From contig CAVUAC010000011.1 of NCBI GenBank assembly GCA_963739335.1, forward strand, positions 1 through 64,000: DNA of 64,000 bases, in the 5' to 3' direction. Position numbers and translations under genes: made by a program. Origin of the DNA: UBA9647 sp963739335 (GTDB taxonomy: Bacteria; Bacteroidota; Ignavibacteria; UBA10030). How positions within the stretch are numbered: position 1 is the stretch's first letter; every line of letters begins with the position of its first letter. Shown in pieces: positions 27,854-38,035 of the stretch. The notes under the pieces were generated by a model. The model was not told the DNA's origin, made no database searches, and saw only the letters and a list, made by a program, of their open reading frames with translations.

Positions 27854-27939
27854 GACTTGGTCCCGCCAGAAAACAGTGGGGATTCTCGAAATTACAGCCA
27901 CACGCGTAAGAAGTTCGCGGGTAATTTTGGAAGAAGCTG
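27854..27939. repeat. Degenerate copy of the 127-bp repeat unit
   Basis: The order and spacing of words matches the units at 28153-28533: CTTGG-CCCG, GGGATTCTC, AAATTAC, TTCG-GGGTAATTTTGG and AAGAAGCTG, but with many substitutions. It follows the decayed tRNA-Gly end in the same relative position as the intact repeats follow the intact gene, so the whole locus was probably duplicated once long ago. Confidence 0.6.
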
Positions 27940-28004
27940 ATCTTGGATGCTTGGATTACTTTGCAGGGTAGGCAAGGCTGGCTTGATTTGCTCCACGGTG
28001 TGCA

Positions 28005-28028
28005 GACCCCGCCCCATTACGGCGGGGT
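28005..28028. terminator. Perfect 8-bp hairpin near the tRNA-Gly gene
   Basis: GACCCCGC (28005-28012) pairs with GCGGGGTC (28021-28028) across an 8-base loop. No T run follows on either strand, so it may be a processing or stabilising structure rather than a terminator. Confidence 0.4.
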
Positions 28029-28030
28029 CC

Positions 28031-28070
28031 TCAAAACGACATAAGAGTTAGCAAATAGCGCTAACTCTTA
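28031..28070 (-). terminator. Terminator of the tRNA-Gly gene
   Basis: ATAAGAGTTAG (28040-28050) and CTAACTCTTAT (28060-28070) form a perfect 11-bp stem with a 9-base loop, directly downstream of the minus-strand tRNA gene. On that strand it is followed by GTCGTTTTG, a modest T run. Confidence 0.7.
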
Positions 28071-28080
28071 TTGTTTTGGG

Positions 28081-28152
<72 letters not shown>

Positions 28153-28279
28153 ATAACGTTGTTGCATCAGCTTGGCCCCGACAAGAGACGTCGGGATTCT
28201 CAAAATTACTTCCACTCACACAAAGCGTTCGTGGGTAATTTTGGAAGAAGCTGGCATTCTACCACTGAATTACGCCCGC
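28153..28279 (-). repeat. 127-bp direct repeat, unit 1, containing a tRNA-Gly 5' half
   Basis: First of three tandem 127-bp units lying upstream of the minus-strand tRNA-Gly gene. The 33 bases at 28247-28279 are identical to the 5' half of the tRNA (acceptor 5' strand, D arm, start of the anticodon stem). The rest carries the hairpins CCCGAC/GTCGGG and CAAAATTAC/GTAATTTTG. On the tRNA strand, TAATTTTG at 28201-28208 matches the Bacteroidota -7 promoter element TAnnTTTG about 48 bases before the tRNA, so the unit may contain its promoter; this is inference. Confidence 0.9.
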
Positions 28280-28406
28280 ATAACGTTGTTGCATCAGCTT
28301 GGCCCCGACAAGAGACGTCGGGATTCTCAAAATTACTTCCACTCACACAAAGCGTTCGTGGGTAATTTTGGAAGAAGCTGGCATTCTACCACTGAATTAC
28401 GCCCGC
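28280..28406 (-). repeat. 127-bp direct repeat, unit 2
   Basis: By eye identical to unit 1, including the tRNA-Gly 5' half (28374-28406), the two hairpins and the TAATTTTG motif. The lack of divergence implies recent duplication or continuing homogenisation. Confidence 0.9.
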
Positions 28407-28533
28407 ATAACGTTGTTGCATCAGCTTGGCCCCGACAAGAGACGTCGGGGTTCTCAAAATTACTTCCACTCACACAAAGCGTTCGTGGGTAATTTTGGAA
28501 GAAGCTGGCATTCTACCACTGAATTACGCCCGC
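28407..28533 (-). repeat. 127-bp direct repeat, unit 3
   Basis: Differs from units 1 and 2 by one visible substitution (GTCGGGG instead of GTCGGGA), which lengthens the first hairpin. The array ends exactly at the 5' edge of the third tRNA half (GCCCGC at 28528-28533); unrelated sequence follows. Confidence 0.9.
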
Positions 28534-28694
28534 GTCGCTTAGGCCAAAACAGCGCCTCCTCGGCGCCGTCCTCAAGCTAATATAAGATTTGATGGTTCTA
28601 GTTGCAACCCTACCGGCTTCAGATTGGCAAAGCGGCACCGCAAAGCTGTCAGCCCATTCTGATGTGATCGGGATGGGATGATCGCTGCTCTTCT

Positions 28695-30935
28695 CTACTC
28701 AACAATTATTTCATCCACAAACAACCACGCCTTGTTTCCCGCGCCCGGATGCCACGGGGGACACGTGCCGGTATTCTTGGCATGAACCTTTACAAATCTG
28801 GCTCTGATATTGCCGGGTGCACACGAGAAGTCTCTCACGAGAACACTCTCTGTGTTTTCAAGTGCGTTGGTGGGTCCACCGATAGAGTTCCATGTGTCGC
28901 CGTCGGCGGAGATGAAAAATCGGACTTCCAATGGAAGAAAAACCCATGATTCTTGCTGCTGCAAGAATCCAACGGTAATTTTGCTGATCGTTTCTGCTTT
29001 GCCGAGGTCAAGCGTTGCCACCATATCGTCTCCGTCAAAGCCCAGCCACTCTTTGTCCTGGAAATCGAGCGATCCCCGCTTGCCGTTGATGATCGTTGTG
29101 TCGCCTCTGCCTGCGTACTTTGGGTTGTACTGCTTCTCGAATGCAGCGGATTTCACCCTAAAACACTTTATGTACTGGGCGACCGAACACTCTGCACAGA
29201 GATCACCGCTTACAACGGCAGTTGCCTTCACGAATGCCGAATGTGTGAGGATAATCGGCGCAGAATAACGGAGCGATTTCAGCGTTGGCTCGCTGCTGTC
29301 GAGTGTATAGCGGATCTCAACGCCTTTTGTAGAAGAAAGCCGAACCTTTAGCTTGGTCTCGAATGAGCTATCACCCGGTGCAATCATGACGCGGGGAGGA
29401 GCTTTGTAAAGACCGAAAGCAGAGAGCGTTGGACTTGTGCGCGACCGCTCAATGACAAGCCGAATCTTTGACGAGGTAATGGCCGGAAAGCGGAGAAGCC
29501 GCTTGTACCCAATTGTCGTGCCCCTGGCGAACTCTCTCCAACTGGAGCTGCTCCAGGTTTCAAGTCTAAAGCCCTCAACGCGCTGCCCAATGTTTACGTT
29601 CTCCTGCAGCATCGCCCGGTCAAAAGTTTGCTTCTTCGCCAGCAAAAACTCGATTGAGGCAGATTCTATTCCCTCAGAGGTGGTCCAATAGCCGCTCTTC
29701 TTCGGGTCGAGGACGAACTCGGCCTTGTGTCCGGTCCGCTCGTTTGAAGCTGCCACTTTCGCACCGACGGCAAGATTGGTTCTGAATGTTTGATCGAGGA
29801 TTTTGCGCATTCCCATCAGACTCTTGATATCGTTGTCGTGGATACGGCCGCGCTTATCGGGAGGGACGTTGAGCAAGAGAACGGAGTTGCGACCGACGGA
29901 GCTATAGTAGAGGTCAACTAATTTTTCTGGTGTCTTCACCTGATCATCCTGGCTTTCGTGATAAAACCAGCCCGGTCGTATGGACACATCGGTTTCCGCA
30001 GGGTACCACACCAGCGCCGTGGCGTTCTTGATTTTTTCCCTGCTGGCAAGATCATCACCCATTAAATCGCCCGGCACAAATGCTCCATCGACAGGATTCT
30101 GTTGAGAAGCCATGGCGATTGAATCGAGGTTCTGAGCAACGTTCGGGACAACGCTCCACTCTGTCTCCCGACCGTAGCCGGATTCGGTTCCCACCCACCG
30201 AACATCAGGTCCCATGATAGCGATAACAGCCCGAGGTTGCAGCTCGCGGATTACCTTGTAGTATGATGGCCAATCATACACCTGTTTTTTGCCGTTGGGT
30301 CCCTCGCCGCATGCACCGTCGAACCAGACCTCAGCGATCTCGCCGTAGTTCGTGAGGAGCTCACTCAATTGATTCCGGAAGTGTTCATTGTAGACCGGGG
30401 AATCGCCGTACGTTTTCTCATGCCGGTCCCATGGTGAAAGGTATACGCCTAACTTTATGCCATATTCTTTGCATGCTTTCGCGACTTCCGCCACCGCGTC
30501 CCCCTTACCTTCCTGCCAAGGACTGTTTTTCACGCTGTGCTCTGTGTACTTGCTGGGCCAGAGACAAAACCCGTCGTGATGTTTAGCGGTTAGGATCAGC
30601 AATTTCATGCCGGCATCTTTTGCCGTGCGCGCCCACTGCCGTGCATCAAAATCGGTCGGATTGAAGACGCTTGGACTCTCGGTTCCTTTTCCCCACTCTT
30701 GGCGCATGAACGTATTCATGCCGAAATGGGTAAATGCTATGAACTCAAGCTTCTGCCATTCAAGCTGACGAAGAGAAGGCGTGACGTTGGCGGCTTTGTG
30801 GACGATTTCGGCAAGCGATGCTCCCGGGCTGACGATGGCGTAGTTCTTTTCTTGCTGGCTGGCGGCAGGCAAAGCAATCAGCATCAAGCCAGCTATCGCC
30901 AGCGGGAGGTGTGTTTGCTGGGGGAGGATCTTCAT
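28695..30935 (-). CDS. Secreted GH29 alpha-L-fucosidase with C-terminal carbohydrate-binding region
   Basis: A 746-residue glycosidase with a signal peptide (PLAIAGLMLIALPAASQ). The GH29 barrel is recognised from EFIAFTHFGMNTF, LLILTAKHHDGFCLWPSKYT, KLGVYLSPWDRHE and EVWFDGACGEG, where Asp206 is the expected nucleophile. After about residue 400 come beta-rich segments: a galactose-binding (F5/8 type C-like) region around GYWTTSEGIESASIEF, a chitobiase/Fn3-type segment (VEIRYTLDSSEPTLKSLRYS), and a second discoidin-like domain to the end. It should release L-fucose from glycans outside the cytoplasm. It is downstream of a GH38 gene on the same strand. Confidence 0.92.
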   Translation of the reverse strand: MKILPQQTHLPLAIAGLMLIALPAASQQEKNYAIVSPGASLAEIVHKAANVTPSLRQLEWQKLEFIAFTHFGMNTFMRQEWGKGTESPSVFNPTDFDARQWARTAKDAGMKLLILTAKHHDGFCLWPSKYTEHSVKNSPWQEGKGDAVAEVAKACKEYGIKLGVYLSPWDRHEKTYGDSPVYNEHFRNQLSELLTNYGEIAEVWFDGACGEGPNGKKQVYDWPSYYKVIRELQPRAVIAIMGPDVRWVGTESGYGRETEWSVVPNVAQNLDSIAMASQQNPVDGAFVPGDLMGDDLASREKIKNATALVWYPAETDVSIRPGWFYHESQDDQVKTPEKLVDLYYSSVGRNSVLLLNVPPDKRGRIHDNDIKSLMGMRKILDQTFRTNLAVGAKVAASNERTGHKAEFVLDPKKSGYWTTSEGIESASIEFLLAKKQTFDRAMLQENVNIGQRVEGFRLETWSSSSWREFARGTTIGYKRLLRFPAITSSKIRLVIERSRTSPTLSAFGLYKAPPRVMIAPGDSSFETKLKVRLSSTKGVEIRYTLDSSEPTLKSLRYSAPIILTHSAFVKATAVVSGDLCAECSVAQYIKCFRVKSAAFEKQYNPKYAGRGDTTIINGKRGSLDFQDKEWLGFDGDDMVATLDLGKAETISKITVGFLQQQESWVFLPLEVRFFISADGDTWNSIGGPTNALENTESVLVRDFSCAPGNIRARFVKVHAKNTGTCPPWHPGAGNKAWLFVDEIIVE

Positions 30936-30975
30936 GGAACAACTGGCTCCAGTTTGCGCTGCAAGGAATGTTCTC

Positions 30976-31206
30976 TCATTTCTTTGGCACCAGACACTTG
31001 TTGTTTTTGTTGTTATACTTCTTCAGGAAGCTGCAATAGATTGCCTGATCGCGCCGGCAGGCGCCCGACACGTCCTTCTGGCTGAACGACGCGTACTTAC
31101 AGTTGAAGTCACAGTAAAGAGGAAAATCGTTGGGGAGATCTTTTGTTCTCCTTAGACCGGTTTCGCTCTTAGATAGAGGCTGTTTCCGGGACACGGTCGA
31201 CTTCAT
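30976..31206 (-). CDS. Small cysteine-rich protein between GH38 and GH29 genes
   Basis: A 76-residue open frame from an ATG at 31206, ten bases after the GH38 stop and 40 bases before the GH29 start, same strand. The N-terminus is basic and variable. The C-terminal 50 residues look conserved in style: NDFPLYCDFNCKYASF, then GACRRDQAIYC and KKYNNKNNKCL, giving five cysteines in a C-x3-C...C...C...C pattern. That spacing suggests metal or Fe-S binding or disulfides. No signal peptide is evident. I do not recognise a named family. The frame outside this gene is not biased, which favours a real protein. Confidence 0.6.
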   Translation of the reverse strand: MKSTVSRKQPLSKSETGLRRTKDLPNDFPLYCDFNCKYASFSQKDVSGACRRDQAIYCSFLKKYNNKNNKCLVPKK

Positions 31207-31216
31207 AAGCCAGGAC

Positions 31217-34200
31217 CTATTTCTTTGGCGTAACCTTGATTGTTTGGATGGCATGGTGCGTCAGAACAAAGGGAATCTCATCCACCTTGAAGGGCGTTGG
31301 CGTTCCCTCTTCTTCGATGATGTTTGTTATCTGAGCCCGCTGCAGCGGTGATGTGAACCTCATCCGAGCGGAAACATCCTTCCCGGCGTCTTCGTACAGT
31401 CGGATCACCACACCGTCATCGTCCTCGCACTTTTTGATGGTGCTGAGCACAATGTTATCCACGCTGAGGGAGAAGAAGCTTTTCTCCTCTGGAAGGCTTG
31501 GCTTCGCGACGATTGTTGGATTGAAAGTAGCCGTCAATGGTGCGTTGGTTGCCATTCCGAATCGTCTTCCATTCTTCCAACCAGGCCGATGCGTCGTCAA
31601 CGAGAACCGGAAGTGGTGATCCCCCTCCTGCAAGTACCAGGGGCCCAGACCGTGGCAGCTTCTGCGCGACGCGAGCAGTACAGGTTGAAGCATTGGCGAA
31701 CGAAGGGGCTGGTCTGTTGGATCGCGGTAATCCCAGACAGCAATGCTTGAGCCTATCGTGACGCCGATCTCGCTATCTGAAACTCCGATCCAATTCTGGA
31801 TAGACCTTGGGTGAAGCGTCGGAACCTCTGTCTGGTAACGCTCTCCCGCTACTCCTCTCATCTCATCGGTGCCGACCTCAACGGTCCCAAACGGGACCTC
31901 GTATGCCACTTGTCCGTTTTGCATCTTCATTGGGAACGCCAGGCGGAATTCGCGATACTTTGTTCCGTCCCACTTCAATAGAGAAGTCTCGAAGTCGACC
32001 TGTTTCAGTGCACCATAGAGAATGACGCGCTGCACAGCGGTGGCGTGGCCTATAGCCTGCCGTATTTCAGCGACCTGGCGGACCGGGCCGGATTCCACAA
32101 GTCGCCAGACGGGTCCGTAATTGCTGACTTTGTCGAAGCCTTCCATCGTTGGTTGTTGCGGCTCGGACCACTCGCCGGCATCTTGTCCCACGGACTGCAT
32201 GGTGAACAATTCGCCGCCGAGAAATTTTTCTGAGTTCAGGATTTCCTTCTGTAGCTGGACATCGACTATTTGCCGTACTCCTCCCGGCGCAAGGGGGATT
32301 CTGTAGAATCTATTCTGAAGAACGTCTATGACCGATGACGTTGTATCCGGTGCAGCAGCGTGCGGTGATGGACGTACATAGAACGTAGCATAACCAACGG
32401 GAGGAATGTCTTCTGCAACAAAAAGGATCTCAGCGGATTTCACGCTGCCGTCTGCATACTGTTCAATGGCGAGGATCTGTGAGGGGAGAGCTCTTCCGGT
32501 TGCATCGTGGACCGCAAAGCCTTTCCTATACGCGCTGGGTGCGAAGGTCGCAGTGAACCGGACAGGACCGCTCCTCTTCCAGGACAGACTATTGAAAACG
32601 ACAAGCGGTATCCCCTTGGCCTGAGAAGTTCTGATTCGCACGGCAATTGAACCAATGGCGCGGGTGTAGATCCGCTTTCCGATGGCGCGGGCGTATTCAT
32701 ATTTTGCCCGAAAGGTGCTGTCTGTAATTTCCCCATTCTTTCCGCCCCAGCCGTGGTCGGGGTAAATCTGTGCCTCCCACGCAGAAGTGAGCTCTTTGTG
32801 TGGATATTGGGCAAATGATTTTTCGAGTAGAGCATCAATTGTTGAAAACGTCTCCGCCGCTGGTAAATAGAAATCGGCGTCACGCTTTGCCGAGACAGCC
32901 CAATGGTGTGTTGGGCCGTGAATGTACAGCCAGATGTTCGGTCGTTCTCCCCTTACCACAGGGAGTTGGAGTTCCTCCGCGGCCGCAGCATCGAAGAACC
33001 TCTCGGCTGTCGAATAACGAATATAGGAGGAATTGAGAGCGGAAGCGCAGTTCCTCCGTCCTGAGTGATTGACGTGAGACCGTTCCACTTGTTCATGAAA
33101 TCATCGTATTGAATGGGAGTGCTCATATCACTCATCGACACGACCGGGATATGCGCGCTGCCGTTCTTGATGACGCTGGTCCAATCACGCGTGAATGACG
33201 CCAGGTATGCAGCGATTTCGGGGAATCCTTTACTTCCCACACGTTCGGCAAAATCTCCATAGTGACCAGGACTTAGCGTCAGCACACTGGAGCCGTCCGG
33301 GCTGAACCAGTTATACAATCCCTTCTCAAAGCGGCTGATAAAAAGGTATTTCACGCCGGCCCTTTGCAGGACCTGAGGCATCTGCATTGATCGGCCCGGG
33401 ACGTCGGGATTCCAGTATGTGCGCGAGTCACAGCCTGCGAAATTCTTCCTGAGCCACTTACGGCCGGCATAAAACTCGCGGATCAGCATCTCGCCCGAGC
33501 ATAAATCCTCGTACGGTTGATTGAAGGATGCCCCGATTCCGAGGCGTCCTTCGGCGATGAGCTTGCGCAGTTCTTCTTTGCGGTCGGGGTGACGCTCAAG
33601 GTATTCGCGCAGGAACAGCACATCTTCAAGATCGAAGCGGTAATTTGGATTCTCTTTCATGATAGCAAGCGTTGGCGTGAGAATTTTCTCATCCCGATCC
33701 TTGATACATTGGGCGGGTGAATCCATCCAGGCAATATCTTGGTGTGTAGATATGACGAGGTGCAGGCTGTCTCTGCTCCTGCTGAGGGAGGAAAGCTCAA
33801 CCAGCAAGGTCTCAATGCTGGGCATATAGATGGACTGATAATCAAGCGCCCACCCACCCGATGCCGTGGTTCGACTCTTAAGCGACACGAGTTTTTTCGG
33901 ATAGATATTGCTTTCGTTGACCTCGCTGAAGATGCCGTTCACATCGATGATCGGCCTGCCGTCGACAAGAAGACGGAACCGTTCAGTCTTTCGGCCAGAA
34001 TAATCGAAGACAGTCTGAGCCATGCCATCTTGTTGCTTCAGTGAAATTGCGCGGGCGGGTAACGTGCCGGTGATATACTCGACCCGCTCGGCGGCCCATG
34101 CCGTAGGGGCGATAAGGCGGGCTTCATATTGTTTGCCGCGCCGTTCAAGGGAAAACGTGCATGCGGCTTCGTTAGCTACGCGCTCTGTCACGTATGGAAT

Positions 34201-34824
34201 GACCCCCGAGTCCTTGAAAACCATGAACCAGGTGCTGGAGCCAGCGTTCTCGCCAACTACCTTGAAGCGTACTTGTTCACCGGGAAGGATCATTTCAGCC
34301 GGGACATAAATCCGCAGATAGCCGAAAGCGTCAGTGTATTGATCGCGCATCACGCCATCGAAGGCAAGTCGTACCCCGCCAGCGGTGCCAAATTCCCAAG
34401 CCGCACTATCTGTAGTTGAGAAAACGCAACGCGGCACATCATTGACGAAAAACTGGAACCTGAAGACCGTATTCGGTCGTGTCAGCATTCCGGCGCTGAC
34501 AACGAATGCGACTTCTTTCCCATGAAACGTGACAGGTACCTTCTCAGATTTCCATTCGATCGCCATGCCTCCGGTTGTGGCTCTTGTCAGCAGCGCAACA
34601 GGCCTGTCGTCTCGAATGCGGGGATAGGTGATAGTCTCACCCTCGACGGTCTCAGCATATCCCTCGAGACAGCCTTCGAGCTTCTGAAGAAGCAGTGCGT
34701 TGCGCTCGAGGGATTCTCTGAACTGGGCGTGTGACGCGACTGCGACAAGCAGCGTTGCAAGCAACGTGAACGCGGCGCGGAAATTCGGTCTCACAGAATA
34801 ATCGTGCTTCTCACTTGTTGACAT
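31217..34824 (-). CDS. Secreted GH38-like alpha-mannosidase, one frameshift near 33035
   Basis: Roughly 1200 residues in two overlapping frames. The first frame has a signal peptide (AFTLLATLLVAVASHAQ), a beta-rich N-terminal region, then the GH38 barrel: LVISTHQDIAWMDSP with the zinc-binding HxD, FDLEDVLFLREYLE, and YWNPDVPGRSMQMPQVL with the likely nucleophile Asp. The second frame resumes with SSYIRYSTAERFFDAAAAEE and IHGPTHHWAVSAKRD, the helical bundle, and continues through the C-terminal beta domains to 31217. The junction fits one lost base around 33030-33045. It is followed by the small cysteine-rich gene and the GH29 fucosidase, suggesting a glycan-degrading operon. Confidence 0.85.
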
Positions 34825-35206
34825 AAGGATTGTATCTCGGCTGGTGGATGGTCAGTGCCGGTAAGATAAGAAAGAGTTAGGAATAGTTTTGGGCTGCGTC
34901 AGCGGTGCAGAATAATGGAATTGGCCGTGTCGGTGGGGATGGGTGCGGTACAGGTTGTGCTGGATCGAATCTCCGTTTGCACAGACCAAAGTGCCTCGTT
35001 CCAGGAGGCTAAGGAGGGAGTGGAAATCTACAAGGAGGCTCGAGCCAATCGCGAAGTTGTGAATCCCCAAGCCATTGCACGTCGAATGTGCTACCTTGTG
35101 TTCAATGCCCTGGCGACCGAACACAACAATACTACAAAGACACTCAAACTCGATGAGCTTTTGGCTCTTCAGGCCCAACCGAGGTGTCAGATCAAGCTGG
35201 CGAAGG

Positions 35207-35242
35207 AAAAGAAAAAGCCCCACCTGCAAGCCCGGCGCAGGT
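35207..35242 (-). terminator. Possible terminator downstream of the alpha/beta hydrolase gene
   Basis: On the minus strand ACCTGC and GCAGGT (35222-35242) form a 6-bp stem, followed after GGGG by CTTTTTCTTTT. It lies 118 bases past the hydrolase stop. The remaining bases of the 34825-35359 gap show no convincing gene. Confidence 0.4.
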
Positions 35243-35359
35243 AAATGGCTGTAAACAAGGCGATTGCAAAGGTCCAGCGAAACAAGCCGGGGGCTGGTTC
35301 ATTTGATACGCAGATGGAAAGGGAGTTCTGAGGCAGCGCCTTCTTTTTGACGCAGGTCG

Positions 35360-36086
35360 TCAGAGCCCGCGCAGCCACCAGAGGATGTGGTCGGCCACTT
35401 CTTGCCAGCCGTTCTGACCAAGAACAAAGTGCGTCCTTCTTTAGAAACATAGTAAAGTCGGTTGTTGAGCTATTGTCCTTGCACTTTTCGTAGTTGCTGT
35501 GGTTGAGAGACGACGGTATGAAATGGTCATTGCTCCCCGCCGTAAAGAGAAGAGGCAGATGTGGCTTTGTAAAATCAATCGCTGCGACGCCTGTAAGTAG
35601 CCCCCTCATCACGTGTCGTGATTCAGGCATGAGTAATTGCCTGTATGCCGCTTCTTGGACCTCCAGGGGTAAGCCGTTTGTGAATGCATATTGCCAATCG
35701 TTAAAGGACATGCGATACCGCTTCGATGTCAGTAGAAGGGATTTCCAGTTGGATTTCAGAAAGGAAAACTCTGTAGAGAATACACCCCGAGGCGGTGCAG
35801 AATGAATAGCCACACCGGCTGCTCCCAGCCCATGCTGAAGAAGCAACTGCACAAGTAAGCCTCCAAGAGAATGACTGCTAAGAATCGGTTTCTCCTTCAG
35901 ACGCAGGATCATCGCGCCGTAGTGGTCAATTACTTCTTTGAGGCTCAGGGCGGCTAGGTTTGGGTCGGGATGTCTGGCTTGGAGGGTGTCGGCCGACCCA
36001 TCCTTGTGCGGCCATGGCGGCGCCAAGCAGCTATATCCAGACGCGTGAAAGGTTTTTATCCACTCATCCCAGCATTGCGACGTCAC
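35360..36086 (-). CDS. Alpha/beta-fold hydrolase, frameshifted near its 3' end and lacking a clear start
   Basis: About 240 residues of an alpha/beta hydrolase. TVVFIHGAFVTSQCWDEW is the oxyanion loop strand, ILSSHSLGGLLVQLL holds the nucleophile serine, and LLFTAGSNDHFIPSSLNHSN holds the acid. The final motif, with the histidine in HFVLGQNGWQEVADHILWWL, lies in another frame and is reached if one extra base near 35430 is ignored; the true stop is then TGA at 35360-35362. Upstream of the GTG at 36086 the frame stays open through TVVFIHG but no ATG/GTG/TTG is found before a TAA at about 36143, so the 5' end may also be damaged. Substrate unknown. Confidence 0.7.
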
Positions 36087-36398
36087 AAATGCACCGTGGA
36101 TGAATACAACCGTCCTTGCCTTAATTGTTATCTTTTTCCCCGGTTATGAGTGAATTCGAAGCATGACTTCAACTGTTTAACTGCAAAGCAGTCTTGGCGG
36201 TTCGCCATGAATGCCAATAATGGCCGGGTGAGAGAGACCGCGCACCTTACGGCTTCTCGTGTCGTTAAGAGGAGGGGAGCCACCAAAGAAGTTGGAAGAG
36301 AGGTGAAAGATTGATAGATTCTATGGTCGGCGAACGATCGTGCGTTGTGAGAAGAAAGAGAACGAAGGAAGTGCGCGTAAACGGAAGGAAGGTACTCG
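36087..36398. other. Gap between hydrolase and racemase genes
   Basis: These 312 bases separate divergent genes. The first 50 or so belong to the unresolved 5' end of the hydrolase. The rest should hold promoters. CGGAAGGAAGG just before 36399 is the racemase ribosome site. No other feature seen. Confidence 0.35.
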
Positions 36399-37094
36399 AT
36401 GAAAACAATCGGATTGGTCGGCGGAACGGGATGGATTTCGACTGCTGAATACTATCGTGTGATCAACGAAGAAGTGAACAAGCGGCTGGGTGGGATGAAT
36501 TTTGCCAGATGTGTTCTCTACTCGGTGGATTACGGAGAGATTCATCAATTGACGGAGAAGAGAGATACGGATGGAATCGCGTCGCTGATTGTTAGTGCAG
36601 CGAAGAAGGTGGTGGCTGCAGGAGCAGACTGTGTGCTTCTGTGCGCTAACACCATGCATATGCACGCGGAGAAAGTGGCGGCAGCAGTCGAAGTCCCGTT
36701 GATTCATATCGCGGTTGCAACTGGGAAGGAAATTAAACGAAGGAATATGCGGACAGTTGGATTGCTTGGCACAAGGTTGACGATGGAGCGGGACTTCTAC
36801 ACGAAAACACTGGAACGAGAGAATATCAAGGCACTTGTCCCGGAAAAGGACGAGAGAAGATTCATCCAACGCACGATCGATAACGAACTCCTGAAGGGCG
36901 CATTTCTTACCGAAAGCAGAAAGCGCTTTGTGGATATCATGCAGAAGCTGCGCTCAGAGGGAGCCGAAGGAATCGTTCTGGGGTGTACTGAAATCCCATT
37001 GCTCATAAAGCAGGAAGACATAGATTTTCCCCTCTTCAACACCACACTCATACACTCTCTCGCTGCGGTTGATTTTGCCATCGGAAGTGAGTGA
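36399..37094 (+). CDS. Aspartate/glutamate racemase family protein
   Basis: A 231-residue PLP-independent racemase of the Asp/Glu family. The N-terminal MKTIGLVGGTGWISTAEYYR is characteristic of the aspartate racemase (YgeA-like) branch. The two catalytic cysteines are in VLLCANTMHMHAEK near residue 82 and IVLGCTEIPLL near 195. Length is typical. It likely interconverts D- and L-aspartate or glutamate or a related amino acid; the exact substrate cannot be read. The start ATG has a good ribosome site. It seems monocistronic. Confidence 0.88.
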   Translation: MKTIGLVGGTGWISTAEYYRVINEEVNKRLGGMNFARCVLYSVDYGEIHQLTEKRDTDGIASLIVSAAKKVVAAGADCVLLCANTMHMHAEKVAAAVEVPLIHIAVATGKEIKRRNMRTVGLLGTRLTMERDFYTKTLERENIKALVPEKDERRFIQRTIDNELLKGAFLTESRKRFVDIMQKLRSEGAEGIVLGCTEIPLLIKQEDIDFPLFNTTLIHSLAAVDFAIGSE

Positions 37095-37435
37095 ACGGCG
37101 CCCTTGATTGGGCCCTCTGGAGATTCCCTGCCGGCGGTTCCCGGAGCCAGTTCTCCCGAGGAATCCGCTAAATCAGCGATTTGTGTTGATTCTGATGTGG
37201 AAAATTCCCATTTTTGATAACACCCCTCCTTGAAAGCCACCTTCGGCTTGCACCTATCGACTCGGTAACCCAGAAGCGAAACGGCACCTCATCCTTAGTC
37301 GATCTATTATTAGCGCCGCTCCTTGGTTGATCTCAGTTGTCGCGGCCGTCTCGCAAATTACCAGTTCAACTCGGACTTCTAAGTGATGTATCTGACGTAC
37401 AACATCCACTCACAATTTTCAATGGAGGGTCTTCT
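37095..37435. other. Gap between racemase and cupin genes
   Basis: I see no gene or clear terminator in these 341 bases. GGAGG at 37424-37428 is the cupin ribosome site, and the upstream part presumably holds its promoter. Confidence 0.35.
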
Positions 37436-37900
37436 ATGAAACTTAGTCCTTTGGTGTCAGCTCTTGTTGTCTGTGTCCTTGTGTTCATCGCTGCAACCGA
37501 ACTGCAAGCACAGAAGAAAGTAAAGAAAGAGGCAATTGCGTGGTCCGCTGCAGATATCAAGTGGTTGGAAATGAAAGGCGGGCCTCCCGGAGTTATGTAC
37601 GCGAATCTGTGGGGGGATGTCATGAAAGGCGCACATGGTGCTTTTGTCAAACTTCCTGCTGGCATGAAAAACCCTCTACATACCCACACAAATACCCTTA
37701 AGCTGGTCGTGATATCTGGTACGTTTTCTTATACCCCGGAAGGGGGTGCACAGAAACTGCTTGGTCCTGGATCATATCTTTACGAGCCGGGAGGTGTGAG
37801 GCACACGAGCGGCACCGTAGAAGGATCAGAATGTGTCGTATTTCAGGAATCTGCAGGTAAGTTTGATCAGGTGCCCGCCGAGCCGATGAAGGCAAAGTAA
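37436..37900 (+). CDS. Exported cupin-fold protein (DUF4437-like)
   Basis: A 154-residue secreted protein. The ATG at 37436 sits seven bases after GGAGG and gives the signal peptide MKLSPLVSALVVCVLVFIAA, cleaved near LQAQ. The rest is one cupin barrel: VKLPAGMKNPLHTHTNTLKL holds the motif-1 histidines, and GPGSYLYEPGGVRHTSGTVE holds motif 2. Conserved histidines suggest a bound metal. The substrate is unknown. The longer open frame from 37337 lacks a ribosome site and would hide the signal peptide. Confidence 0.85.
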   Translation: MKLSPLVSALVVCVLVFIAATELQAQKKVKKEAIAWSAADIKWLEMKGGPPGVMYANLWGDVMKGAHGAFVKLPAGMKNPLHTHTNTLKLVVISGTFSYTPEGGAQKLLGPGSYLYEPGGVRHTSGTVEGSECVVFQESAGKFDQVPAEPMKAK

Positions 37901-38035
37901 ACACCAACGAGCCTTCACAATGTGCAGCAACGATGTTTAAAGACCATGCTTGTATGCTTCGGCTTCATAGAACAGCCTTCTTGTTGATGAAGCCGACCGG
38001 CAAGCCTAATTGACACTCTTCGAAAGGGGTAAACG

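Noticed and set aside
28153..28533. CRISPR array
   Set aside because: The 127-bp units are contiguous with no spacers, far longer than CRISPR repeats, and there are no cas genes nearby.
28159..28580. Plus-strand frames coding repeated 42-residue units
   Set aside because: They arise from the 127-bp non-coding repeats, which are better explained by hairpins and tRNA-Gly halves.
34852..35244. Plus-strand 109-residue and minus-strand 125-residue frames
   Set aside because: Neither has family features or a ribosome site, they overlap each other, and a minus-strand terminator-like structure lies within the plus-strand frame.
36087..36200. Riboswitch or leader upstream of the racemase or hydrolase
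   Set aside because: No conserved aptamer elements or clear paired structure were recognised.
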